Shown here piece by piece: positions 10,850 to 21,329 of a DNA stretch of 64,000 nucleotides. Source of the DNA: Lycorma delicatula. Its lineage: Eukaryota > Arthropoda > Insecta > Hemiptera > Fulgoridae. Made by a program: the position numbers and the translations under genes. Each line of letters opens with the position of its first letter. Within the stretch, counting starts at the first letter, position 1. The notes under the pieces were generated by a model that saw nothing but the letters and a program-made list of their open reading frames with translations, searched no databases and was not told the origin of the DNA. The stretch spans positions 101,534,657 through 101,598,656 of the forward strand of contig NC_134463.1 in the NCBI RefSeq assembly GCF_047948215.1. Direction: 5' to 3'.

Positions 10850-11420
10850 TTGTGTTTTTGGTGGGCGAAAAACGCTTTGGCGTCATCATCACCCTGAATA
10901 AAAATGTTTAAAAGAAAACAAATAGTAAAAAAAAAACTGTCTTAAATACCAAAAACTTACAACTAATATCAGAGCTGAAAATTTTATTTTTAAAAATATA
11001 AAACTAAATCACAGCCGTAAAATATAAAACTAAAAATGTAAAATTTAACTAAAATTGAAAGAGTTTAAAAAAATCCAAGATGGGTGTAAACCCATCTCGG
11101 ATAAGGTGAAGACTAGAAAATTGAGAAAAAATACTAATCCTAGTTAAAGACTAAAAAGCTAAAACTTAACAATAACACAAAATATTACAAAAACTTAAAA
11201 TTAATATCGCTAAAAAATAAATAAAACTACTATCACAGGTAAAAAACTTAAAAATAATAAAAGCAACTATGTATATATATAAAAACAAAAAAAAATGAAA
11301 TAAATATAAGGAACTCCGAGAGGAGTGTAAAAGGCTCCTTCTCGGATAACAAAAGAAAATATAGATTTAAAATCAAACTCGTAAAAAAAATAACCGATAC
11401 CACTACTGAAAGGTATGCAA
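10850..11420. other. AT-rich segment with two related hairpins
   Basis: AGATGGGT-GTAA-ACCCATCT (11078-11097) and CCGAGAGGAG...CTCCTTCTCGG (11316-11345) are separate hairpins about 240 bp apart. Both contain GTGTAAA in the loop side and both end in the same TCTCGGATAA. The surrounding DNA is A-rich on the plus strand. A GC-richer GGCGAAAAACGCTTTGGCGT block at about 10863 marks one side. It may be the non-coding flank of an unrecognised element. No open frame is convincing. Confidence 0.45.
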
Positions 11421-11539
11421 AATATTAATACATCTAAGATCTAAAAAGACTTGGTCCAACACCCTTGTCATTGCCCAGGATTTGACGAATACAAAAAAAA
11501 ATGATTGCGGAGAGAATAATTTTAGGCTGCGTAGTATAA

Positions 11540-13200
11540 GCAACCTTATTCTCCATTCATTTGCGGTATGTAGCAATTGGTGGGAGAAGGGAACGCATGT
11601 TTTGTTACAGGATTTGTAATAAACATTCCGTACACAAACGAGTTAAAAACAACTATGAATTCAATAATTTTCAAAACAATCGAGAAAAGGCTGATTTATT
11701 TGTTGCATACTTCAAAGAGGTCTTTTATGCCGGGTTCTTGTGAAAAAGAAATCTTAGAATTCTTGAACAGCCCGATTCCTATGAGTCTACATATTTAGTT
11801 AAGATTCTACAAGTGATCAGTAAGGAACAAAGCTCATAGGCCTCTGATTTTGACCTGATCACTGATGAGATGCTATTTATGCTTCCTATCAAATTCATCC
11901 AGTGTATAACGCACCTCTTTAACAGGTATGCCCCGGACGGCATATTTCCCTACCGAGTGGAAAGTTTCATCGACGATTGTGGTCGCGAAATCGGTTAAAC
12001 CTGTTCACGATGTAACCTCGTACAGGTCAATAGCTTATTGCCTACATTTTTGAAGGTATTTGAGAGATTATTTCTTCGGAAGATGTGGCCTATTCTGAGC
12101 AGAGTCACGTTATTCTAGATCACCATACTGAGCACTTCGCTATTGAGCAAACTTACAGAATTATGTCATCCTCAGGACCTTAATGGAGAAGTGATACTGT
12201 TCAGCAGCATTCTTCCAGCAGGCCTTTTACAAAGCCTTTTTGCCTGGGCATTTATAAAAGTTGAAAAAGAACCTTCTTCAAACTTATTTTACCTTGTTCG
12301 TAGCTACCTGGTAGGGCGTTTGTCCCAGGTAAGATAGAGTCAAGCATTATCTAAGTTCTTCGACAAAAACTCGGGGGTTCCGCGAGTATCAGTTTTGGGA
12401 CAAGTCTTATACACCGCCGATTTTCCCGTTGAAAATGGAGTCACTTTCGCTTCTTTTTCCGATGACACGGCTATTCTGCCTGTTGATGACAATCCGACCG
12501 TGGCCCTAAATAATCTACAATTTGAATCTAATCTAATCAGCAGGTGGTCGGATAAGTGAAAGGTAAGGGTTAACAAAGCCAAGTCGAGCTACGTGACCTT
12601 CACAATAAGGAAAAGAGATTGCCCGTGGGTCCACCTTGATGGCATTTTAATCCCTCGTACTGAAAGTGTAACGTACCTGGATCTTCAACTGGATCGTCGT
12701 TTGACATGGAAAGTTCATATGAGGGAAAAGAGGAAGCGACTTAACGTGAAATTCAAGGAAGTATGTACTGGTTCCTGGGCAGGAGGTCTGAGTTATCTTA
12801 GTCAAATAAGCGGCTTTTATACTCAGCAATTTTAAAACCAGGCGTATGGCTTCCAACTATGAGACATCGGAAGCAAGTCAAATGTTGAAAAAATACAGCT
12901 GTTTCAGAACAAATTACCGAGATGTATAGCTGAAGCGCCGCGGTTTTCTAAAAACAGTGAAATATACGAATATTTGGGTCTACGGTACGTCAAGGAAGAA
13001 GCACAACGTTTCAGTTTGAAATATGAACTTCGACTAAACGTTAACCACTTGGCGGTAAACCTCCTAGACAACGGTGAGGTTGTTAGAAGATTTAAGCCGT
13101 CACACGTTCTGGACCTTAGTAACGCCCTCAGTATAATTACACCGGCGAGTGTTTACGTTAATCAATTCTTCGTTCCCTTCCCTTCTGTTTTTGTTTTCAC
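11540..13200 (+). pseudogene. Jockey-clade LINE ORF2 (reverse transcriptase), decayed but in one frame
   Basis: Frame 2 carries the RT domain from about 11561 to 13150. Recognisable blocks are SDFDLITDEMLFMLP (11843), FERLFLRKMWPILS (about 12059), GVPRVSVLG (12374), the catalytic block ASFSDDTAILP (12452-12484, Ser in place of the usual Ala of FADD), KAKSSYVTFTIRKRDCPWVH, TYLDLQLDRRLTWKVHM, and the C-terminal EIYEYLGLRYVKEEAQRFS with HLAVNLLDNGE. At least eight in-frame stops interrupt it, yet the frame is never lost. The 5' part (endonuclease, ORF1) is missing. The C-terminus closely resembles the minus-strand fragment at 61416-61598, so both likely belong to one family. It is dead. Confidence 0.8.
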
Positions 13201-13239
13201 TTTTATTTTTTATTCAGTTTTTTATTATCAGTGATATAT

Positions 13240-15635
13240 ATAAATTACATGAAAAAAATGTGTATAACACGAGTGTGCTTATACTTATCATACGAGTATG
13301 GTATTATTGTTGTTAGTATTGTTTTGAAAGCGAGAAAATATTTAATATTAGCGATACGTCTTGGTGACGTAGTAAAATTTACATAGCTTGCTATTAAACA
13401 TGCCTTCCAAGACGAACAAATTAAAATGAGAAAGTTGCATAGTCACTGTCACTTAATATACATATCGCTCACTTCTTCCTATTTCACCTTACGCTATATC
13501 TGCCCTAGGCGTTACTTAAAGGAGAGATTAAACTGATCCTCCTCAGGAGTGTGAGAAATCATTTAATAATTATACTAAGCATAACTATCAATCTAGGGTT
13601 TACAGTAAATTGTACAAAAATCCAGAGATGGGTTGCTTTTTTCAAAACCTTGCGGTAGTAATATTTCCAACGGCTCTTTCAAAGTGCGGCTCTATTTATA
13701 CCTGATCAATATGCTACCTACTCTGAACCAACATTTGTAAATTTAATAAATAAACATTCCTCTATTAAAAAAAAACTACCAGACGAGATTTTATAATTGT
13801 AAGTTTAATCGTTTCTGAGATATGAAATCAAATAAAAGCAACATAAAAAATATACAAACGGAATTCTGAAAACGAAGGTTTAGTATTTTTGAACCCAGGA
13901 TATCAGAAAAGTTAAAAAAATGAAAAATCGAAAGCTTTGATTTTTTTCTATAAAAATAAATTCCTTTGTTTATTTTCTGTGAAAATCAATAAATGGGGAA
14001 AAAAAGAATACAAAATTATTCAAAGGTAGATTTAATTTTATTATAGGAATTAAGTAACTAGGTTTTCAGAGTTTTAAGTTGCGATTAAACGTTTACTACA
14101 TACATTATCTATACTCCTTATTGTAATCACTTTCTTTTAATTAATATAACGTGAAAAAATAATTATTAATACAATTACGAAAAAAAATGTTTACTTATCT
14201 CATTAGCCAGTCCTGCCTCTTCACAGTTCCGTTTAAACAATGTTCCTATGGAAAACCGTATAGAAAAAAATTCGAATAATAAATTCCATTTTCACTAATT
14301 TTATTATCCTGAGTAGAACATCAAGAATTTAAAATTGCAAATATTTTTTTTTATTAAAAGAGAACCTAAGCCCGAATCAAATTTTTTTTTTAAAATCTGT
14401 TCAAAACTTATAAAAGGATGCGGTTGAGCAAAAAATATTGAATGTCTACTTAGTAAAGGTAAATAAATTTAATCTCTAGGTTATAAAAAAAAATTTTGGA
14501 TATAAATTGCTGAATTTTTTAAAAAATATATGGGCGGCCACCAGAATAAATATAACACAAAATAATAATTGACAATTTTGAAAATAAAATAAGGAAGTAG
14601 AACAGTTGAAAATGATATATTCATTTCACAGATGTTAAAAGGGGAGACTTACAAAATGGTGAAACAAAATTTTACACCCTTGCCAGGAACCAAATTCGAG
14701 ATCAGCTGACCTAGAACCAGACTAAATTATACCAGCCTGTACGTTACTTGATGAATACAAAACTATTTCTGTGTCTCTTTTAACCCTCACAGCGCCATAA
14801 TTAATGAAAACTTATTTTAATAAATTTATTAAAATAAAATTTGTTTTAAGAAAGGGCTATTTTTTTACCCTTGCTTTAACTAATACTTTAAGTACTTTAA
14901 GGAATATAAATTTTAAGGTTTTTAAAAAATTAGCCATTTGAGACGTTTGAAAGTTAGTAATAATTTTGAAGGTAGATTGATAAAGCGCTTTAACTATAAA
15001 ATTAATTAGTGGAGAGAGAAGCACTTTATAAAGACAGGGAAAATGTATCGTTAGAAAAGTTAATCGCTTAGAACATAAGTGATTTCTGAACACACAGGTT
15101 TTACAAATAAATAATAGGTTAAATGGAAAAAAAAAATTATAACATATTTTAACAAGTTCTAAATCATTTTCAATTAAAATTTTGTATATAATAGACCTAA
15201 TAACATTTCCAGTTGAAATGAATTTCCATTTAGAGAATAAGAAACAGAAGCTAAATATATTTTTCTGTTCTACTGGTGAAAATAAAGAAGAAAGCAATAA
15301 GTAATAAGCATAGATTCGGATACGCTTTATTAGTAAGTATCGGCTGTCGAAAGATATATCTGTGTTTTATACGCCGTCGGTAAAAGTAAGCAAAGCTGTA
15401 ATTCTTGGGAACCCAGTTAAGGGGTAAATTTAGTTTAGTTTAGTTTTAATCTTATTTTATGGTTTTATATGAAATCTGACCTGAAAATTAAAAAAAAAAA
15501 ATAAATCCCATAACTGTATTTTTAGAAGTTTATTGTTCAAATGCAATACAAAAAATTTAATTGTTATAATCAGCTGTTAATTATGCCGACTTTTGGAATA
15601 AATTATTGCAAACAAATTTAGAAAAAATTAAGTTT
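13240..15635. other. no gene seen
   Basis: AT-rich DNA. A 146-codon open frame at 14857-15297 (minus) is Phe/Leu/Ile/Lys-rich without a recognisable motif and is probably chance. No repeat shared with the rest of the window was noticed. Confidence 0.45.
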
Positions 15636-15639
15636 TACT

Positions 15640-16290
15640 TATACAAGGAAGTATTTTAATCGCGAAAAAATGTCGATTTCAGATTTCACCGGAAATATGC
15701 ATTCTGACCATTCCTGAATCTATTTTGACTAGTTTCGGCGTGACGTCTGTACGTGCTATGTATCTCGCATAACTCAAAAACTATTAACCGTAGGATGTTG
15801 AAATTTTGGATTTAGGTCTGTTGTAGTATCTAGTTGTGCACCTCCTCTTTTGATTGCTATCAACTGAACCAAAAGTGTCCAAAAAAATCAAAAAATCCCC
15901 AAAAATTGGATTTTTGACATTTTTCGTATCAGCAGTAATAAGCCCTCATTGAAAGCTTTTCAATGATAAGTCATAAATGGTACGTATTTTCATCGATTCC
16001 AGTTATCGCCAAATAAAATTTTAATTAATGAAATATTTAGATCTTACAAAGGGGAAGGCACATCGGTTCAAATCAGATTTCATCTCTTTTTAACTTTTTT
16101 TTTAATTTAAATATATTGATTTATTACTAATTATTAATCTCTGATTGTAAAAACATTTTACGGTGATTAATAATTTAAAATTAACAAAAAAAAAAAGAAA
16201 AAAAATGAAAAAGTATCAGTTATTAATAAAATGAAATTTTACGTACCTTTCATTTTTTTAAAAATGTGAAACTTTTTTTTGTTTAACATC
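15640..16290 (+). repeat. non-coding repeat family F, copy A
   Basis: Starts at TACAAGGAAGTATT and runs through TTTTGACTAGTTTCGGCGTG, ACGTCTGTACGT, AGGATGTTGAAATTTTGGAT, AACCAAAAGTGTCC, AATAAGCCCTCATTGAAAGC and AAGGGGAAGGCACATCGG to an AT-rich tail. The same order occurs in the copies at 18275-18722 (inverted) and 19132-21325. It has no coding capacity. CGGTTCAAATC in the 3' third resembles a decayed Pol III B-box. The class is unresolved. Confidence 0.75.
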
Positions 16291-16299
16291 TAGTTAAAA

Positions 16300-18270
16300 T
16301 ATGCCGCATTTTGATAAGGTTTATTTTTAATAAACTTCGAATTTTAAGTTTTATTTATCTCTACGGACTTTATTTATACCATTGTACTCAGATTGAAATT
16401 CTCTATAAATTTTCATTAAATGTTTGTTACCAATTTAATAAAGTTATTTTATGCGAAACATAAAGTAATGTGTTTTCCTGCCCAATCTTTCATCATTTGT
16501 CTCCATATTTCTTGAAAACTACTAAAAATACAGTTTTTGGACCTATTTTTTCAACTTTTCCGATCAGATTTCATATAAAATCACTAAATTTACTTCTTAA
16601 TTTGAATCCTAACAATTACAGTCTGGCTTAATTTCACCGAAGGTGCAGAAATCAGGGCGAAATCTTTCGCCTGCGGACACTCGCTAACGAAGCATTTCCC
16701 AAGCTGCGTTTATATAAACTTTATTCTTTAATTTCACCAGTAGAACGTATCCTCAATGTTTGTTATATTCTTCGTGAATCATTCAATATAAAGAAAGAAA
16801 TTAAATCTATTAACCGCAAAAAAATCGGATAATTATTTTTGGAGGTATCACAATTAGAATGTAAAATTACATTTAATTTAATTTAAAATTTAATATTTAT
16901 TTTCTGATAAGATGAAAATATTCACAGTTTAAAATTTAAGAAACGAGAACTGTATTATCAGAAACTGACACTTTCTGATAATTCAGTTTAATTTCGTTTA
17001 ATTTGTTATTAATTAAAAACAATTTAAATTAATAGCAAACAAAAAAAAACCAAGCAAGATTATATTTTTATTGTATATATATATATATATATATGTTTAT
17101 AAAATATATATATTTTCCAATTTTTTTTTAATCTTTTTACGCTTTAAGAACAATAAGCTGAAAGCTATTTATTAAATAACATAAGTTTAAAAGAAAAGAT
17201 ATCTAAAATTTAAAAAACAGAATGTTTTGAAAAAGTCAATGTTTAAGGTTAGTTTATTGTATTATAAGATTCATAAATTTCATACATTTAATATACCTAA
17301 ACCCGACTAACTGCTAATTTGATAAAAGTTTCCCTGTTAACTAAATCTGAACAACTGTTTTGTCGATACATTTTCTTCTAATGCAGAAATCTATTTTTTT
17401 TTAAATTCCTTATAAAACAAGTAGTTTAAAATATATAAAACTTTATAATCACAAAGAAAAGAGAGAGAGAGAAAAGAAGAAAAGTTTTGTTAAGTACATT
17501 CTACATGTCAAAACTTTCATTTGATTAATATACGGAAAAAGAGGAAGAAAAACTCAGAAAGAAATGGAAATGAAAGTCTTACTTTCCCGACGTTATTTTG
17601 TATATATTATTGTAAACATTGCGTTCAAACAGTTTACGATTCAAATAAATCAACACTCACGGAAGAAATGAATTCGAAGTAGAAACTTATATAAACCTAT
17701 TTTTTAACTTAAAATAGAAATATTACGTCAACATAAATCACGTAACTGGAAGATTAATCATTTTGAAAAGAAAAAAAGAAAAAAGAAAATATTATTTTAT
17801 GTAAGATCGTACTCGAATAAATATATAAGTTATTATTAACATTTATTAAATAATCATTTTTAATGGATTTATTCCTGTAAGTTGCTATATTCCTTATTTA
17901 TGGGATGATTGTGGTCAATTTTTCTAGTTGGTTCACCAGGTGAGGATGAGTTAATAATTACTACATTCAAAGCAAACAGTTCCTGCATAATGTAACTAAA
18001 AAACCAAAAAACAAACAGAAATTAAAACAATAACGGTTACACAAATCGTATTATATCTAATATATTTTAATCTAATCAGTAGGTAGAACTGTATATATAA
18101 ATCACGTCAGAAAGAGATAGGCGTGTTACTTGCCAAATAACAGAAATAATTGTTCCAGTACTTGTCTGGATGGGTAAAAAAAAGTAGTTAAAGCGGATAG
18201 ATTATTAAAGGTTAGAATAGTCATAAAATACACATGTATCAACTAATTAAAAAATAAAATATCTGATGTG
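16300..18270. other. no gene; short repeat matches
   Basis: AT-rich. At 16640-16705 the minus strand shares CGAAAGATTTCGCCCTGATTTC-like sequence with repeat family E. A (TA)n tract lies at 17076-17094 and a GA-rich run at 17461-17475. Confidence 0.45.
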
Positions 18271-18274
18271 AAAT

Positions 18275-18722
18275 CCAATTGACTTCCTTGTACGCCTGTT
18301 AAATTACATATACATATTGTTTTTTTTAATGAAAAGTAAATAAAATTTTATTTCATTAATAACTAAATTAAGGGCTTATTACTGCAGTTAAGAAAATGTC
18401 CAAAATCCAACTTTTTTGGATTTTGGGCTTTTTCGGACACTTTTGGTCCAGTCGAATGCAATCAAAAGGAAAGATGCACAACTAGATGTTACAATAGTCT
18501 TAAATCCAAAATTTCAACATCCTAAGACTAATCGTTTATGAGTTATGCATATATACATAACGTCATACATACGTCATATTGAGTCATACATACGTACGTA
18601 CAGACGTCACGCCGAAACTAGTTAAAATGGATTCAGGAATGGTGAAAATGGATATTTCCATTGAAATCTGAAAACCAAAATTTTCCGCGATCACAATACT
18701 TTCTCTACTTCGTACAAGCAAG
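18275..18722 (-). repeat. non-coding repeat family F, copy B (inverted, shortened)
   Basis: Reverse-complement copy of family F. It has GACTTCCTTGTACGCCTG at the 18280 end, the AAAAGTGTCC / CGGACACTTTTGGT block, CATACGTACGTACAGACGTC and CACGCCGAAACTAG, and ends CGTACAAGCAAGTA near 18722. It lacks the GGGGAAGGCACA segment of copies A and C. CGTCATACATA-type units are locally repeated at 18556-18600. Confidence 0.75.
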
Positions 18723-19052
18723 TAAAAATGAGCTTGCGGTTGATATCAATAACTAACAATTTAAAGTAATGAATCGGAAAATAATATTAATTAAATATAA
18801 GAAAAGTCCTAATAGATAAAATAAATAATTAAATTAAGAGGGTGCATTAATAATATTATTTGAAACATATTCATGTAAAAGTTATACGGAAGTGCGGAGG
18901 ATTCAGTTTTTTATTAACTAGTACTATTTTCAAAAAAATTATCGACAGAGTAATATTTGTTGTTTATATATAGTAAATATTTTTTTTTAATTTTATGAGT
19001 TCTTCGGAATGGAACGATAGATTATTAAAAATGATAACGGAAGCATAATATA

Positions 19053-19058
<6 letters not shown>

Positions 19059-19089
<31 letters not shown>
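19059..19089. repeat. poly(A) tract
   Basis: About 31 consecutive A. It directly precedes copy C of family F and may be the tail of an older insertion. Confidence 0.85.
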
Positions 19090-19090
<1 letters not shown>

Positions 19091-19131
19091 AATGAACATT
19101 CTTTCAAGCCGAAGAACTGTGTAAAGTTACG

Positions 19132-19513
19132 GTTTTCAGATTTCAATGGAAATATACATTTTCACCATCCCGGAATCCATTTTGACTAGTTTCAGCGTGA
19201 CGTCTGTACGTACGCCGAGGTGTATACATACGTACGTATGTATCTAGCATAACTCAAAACCGGTTAGCCGAAGGATGTTGAAATTTTCGATTTAGGACTG
19301 TTGTAACATCTGATTGTGTACCTCCCGTTTTGATTGCAATCGATTGAACCAAAAGTGTCCCTTAACGCCGAAAATCCAAAACAATTTGGATTTTGAATTT
19401 TTCCTTAACTGCTGTAATAAGCCCTCATCGAGAGCTTTTCAAAGATATATGTTAAGTGGTACTTATTTTCATTGATTCCAGTTATAGTTAAATGAAATTT
19501 TAATTAATGAAAT
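19132..19513 (+). repeat. repeat family F, copy C, left part
   Basis: Same order of blocks as copy A, starting at ACGGTTTTCAGATTTCAA and ending TTAATTAATGAAAT, where the foldback element begins. It continues at 21060. Confidence 0.75.
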
Positions 19514-19515
19514 TA

Positions 19516-21057
19516 AGCCAATCAAATTAGATTTTTACGTGCCAAAATTAACTTTTCTTAGGTAAGACATGTAAAAACTAGGATAGATTCCGTAGAATTG
19601 AAAGAACTACTTTCCCATCCTCTCATTTTTCCGCATCATTTTCAAAATAGCGTCCAAAGTTGGCGTAGAACAGTGTTTCGTTTTAAAGAAAAACTAGACG
19701 TTTTACAAAAAACTTTTAAATAAAAGTTGTAAAACTATTAAAATCAAAAAGTATAAGCTCTAAGCGATGTTAATTGATCAACAAATAAATTAGTTTTAAA
19801 CAAACCGCTAAAATAACGTTTTCTTCAATTAATATCTTTAAAACTTCTATAATATTCAGTTCTTGGCGAGTAAAATAGGAACCTTTTTTTGACTTTTGCA
19901 AAATATTCAATAGTTTTTGTGAAAATCGAGTTTTTCGAAAAAAAGACGTTTTCTTAAAATTTTAATAACTCAATACTGTAGTGCACCTACTTGGCCCATC
20001 CGGAGCTTAAAAACTTGGGTACGAGCTGTTCTAACCTATACAAATAATTCGCATATTGCAAAACAATTGCAAATAAGTGAAACATTGACCAAAACATCGA
20101 ATTTTTTCGGCTCAAAAAACTTTAATTTTTAGAGTTAGAATCCCATTGAAATGGAATTATTGCCATTTGATGGCTGCCATTTTTCTACGAATTTAAAAAA
20201 AAAATAAGAATTTTGCTCTACGATCTACTGGAACCAAGATAATTTTTTTCAAAATATTTCTACCACCTCTGTCAATATTAAGGTCTGATATTTGCACACT
20301 TTGTACTGGAAGACTTGTACTTTAATATAAAAATTATTTTGCAGTGACTAATTTCTTTTACTTCACTGTAAGCTAAATTATGTTGAACCCCGTAAAATAG
20401 TTATTTCGTTCGGCACTTTGATGCGCGTGGTGGTCGGAGGGAAAAAGGTCGATGTTTCGGTTGATTTTTCGCATATTTTCAATTATTTTGCAACACACCC
20501 ATTATTGGAACACGTTAGCAAAACTATTAAAGAAATTTTTAAGCCCCGGATGGGCCACGTAGATGCATTACAGTACGAGTTATTCAAATTTTAAGAAAAC
20601 TTATTTTTTTCGAAAAACTCGATTTTTGCGAAACCTACTGAATATTTTACAAAAATCATAAAAGGTACTTATTCTACTCGCCAAGCACTACATATTTTGG
20701 AAGTTTCGTCAAAAAATAGATTTTATTTTAAAGATACTAATAACCGAAGCGGTTTTTTGCAATAACTATTTGTTGATCGATTGATATCGGGTAGAACTTA
20801 TACTTTTTGACTGAAAAAGTTCTACAACTTTTATTTAAAACAGTTTTTGTATAACGTTTGATTTTTCTTTAAAACGAAAAAAACTGTTTTTCGCCAACAT
20901 TGGACGCCATTTTGAAAATAATGCGAAAAGATGAGCGGGTGGAAAAGTAGATAATCAAATTCTACGAATTATTACATGAAACAAATAGGAAAAATCTTTG
21001 TCAACGGAAGTTAATTTTGGACAAAAACGAGGTATTGATTCGACAATTTGATTGGCC
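19516..21057. mobile_element. foldback element with roughly 600-bp terminal inverted repeats
   Basis: The left arm (19516 to about 20110) and right arm (about 20440 to 21057) are inverted copies of each other over nearly their whole length. Matched blocks include GCCAATCAAATT/AATTTGATTGGC at the tips, GTCCAAAGTTGGCG with CGCCAACATTGGAC, AAAATCGAGTTTTTCGAAAAA, TGGCCCATCCGG with CCGGATGGGCCA, and AAACATCGA with TCGATGTTT. About 330 bp of unique sequence separates the arms. TA flanks both tips (19514-19515, 21058-21059), and the flanks join into an uninterrupted copy of family F matching copy A. This gives an empty-site comparison. No transposase frame is present, so it is non-autonomous, probably moved by a TA-targeting (Tc1/mariner-type) transposase. 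Confidence 0.85.
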
Positions 21058-21059
21058 TA

Positions 21060-21325
21060 TTTGGATCTTATTAGGGGAAGGCACATTAGTTCGAATAGAC
21101 TTCATCAGCTTTTCTTTATTTTTAACTTTTTCTTAATTTAAATATATTGATTTATTAATAATTATTAACTTCTGATTGTAAAAAAAAATTACGATAAATA
21201 ATAATTTAGTAATAACAATAAAAAAAGAAATTATCAAAAATATGGGAAGTTATTAATGAAATAAAATTTTATGTACTTTCTATTTTAAAAAAAATGTGTA
21301 AAATTTAATAGGCGTACAAGGAAGT
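21060..21325 (+). repeat. repeat family F, copy C, right part
   Basis: Resumes with TTTGGATCTTATTAGGGGAA, corresponding to TTTAGATCTTACAAAGGGGAA in copy A, and ends GGCGTACAAGGAAGTCATGT near 21325. Confidence 0.75.
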
Positions 21326-21329
21326 CATG

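Noticed and set aside
14857..15297. 146-codon minus-strand open frame
   Set aside because: AT-driven Phe/Leu/Ile/Lys composition with no domain, no neighbouring exon and no shared repeat. A chance frame is the simplest reading.
18556..18600. Possible CRISPR-like or satellite array of CGTCATACATA units
   Set aside because: Only a few imperfect units inside a family F copy. CRISPR is not expected in a eukaryotic window.
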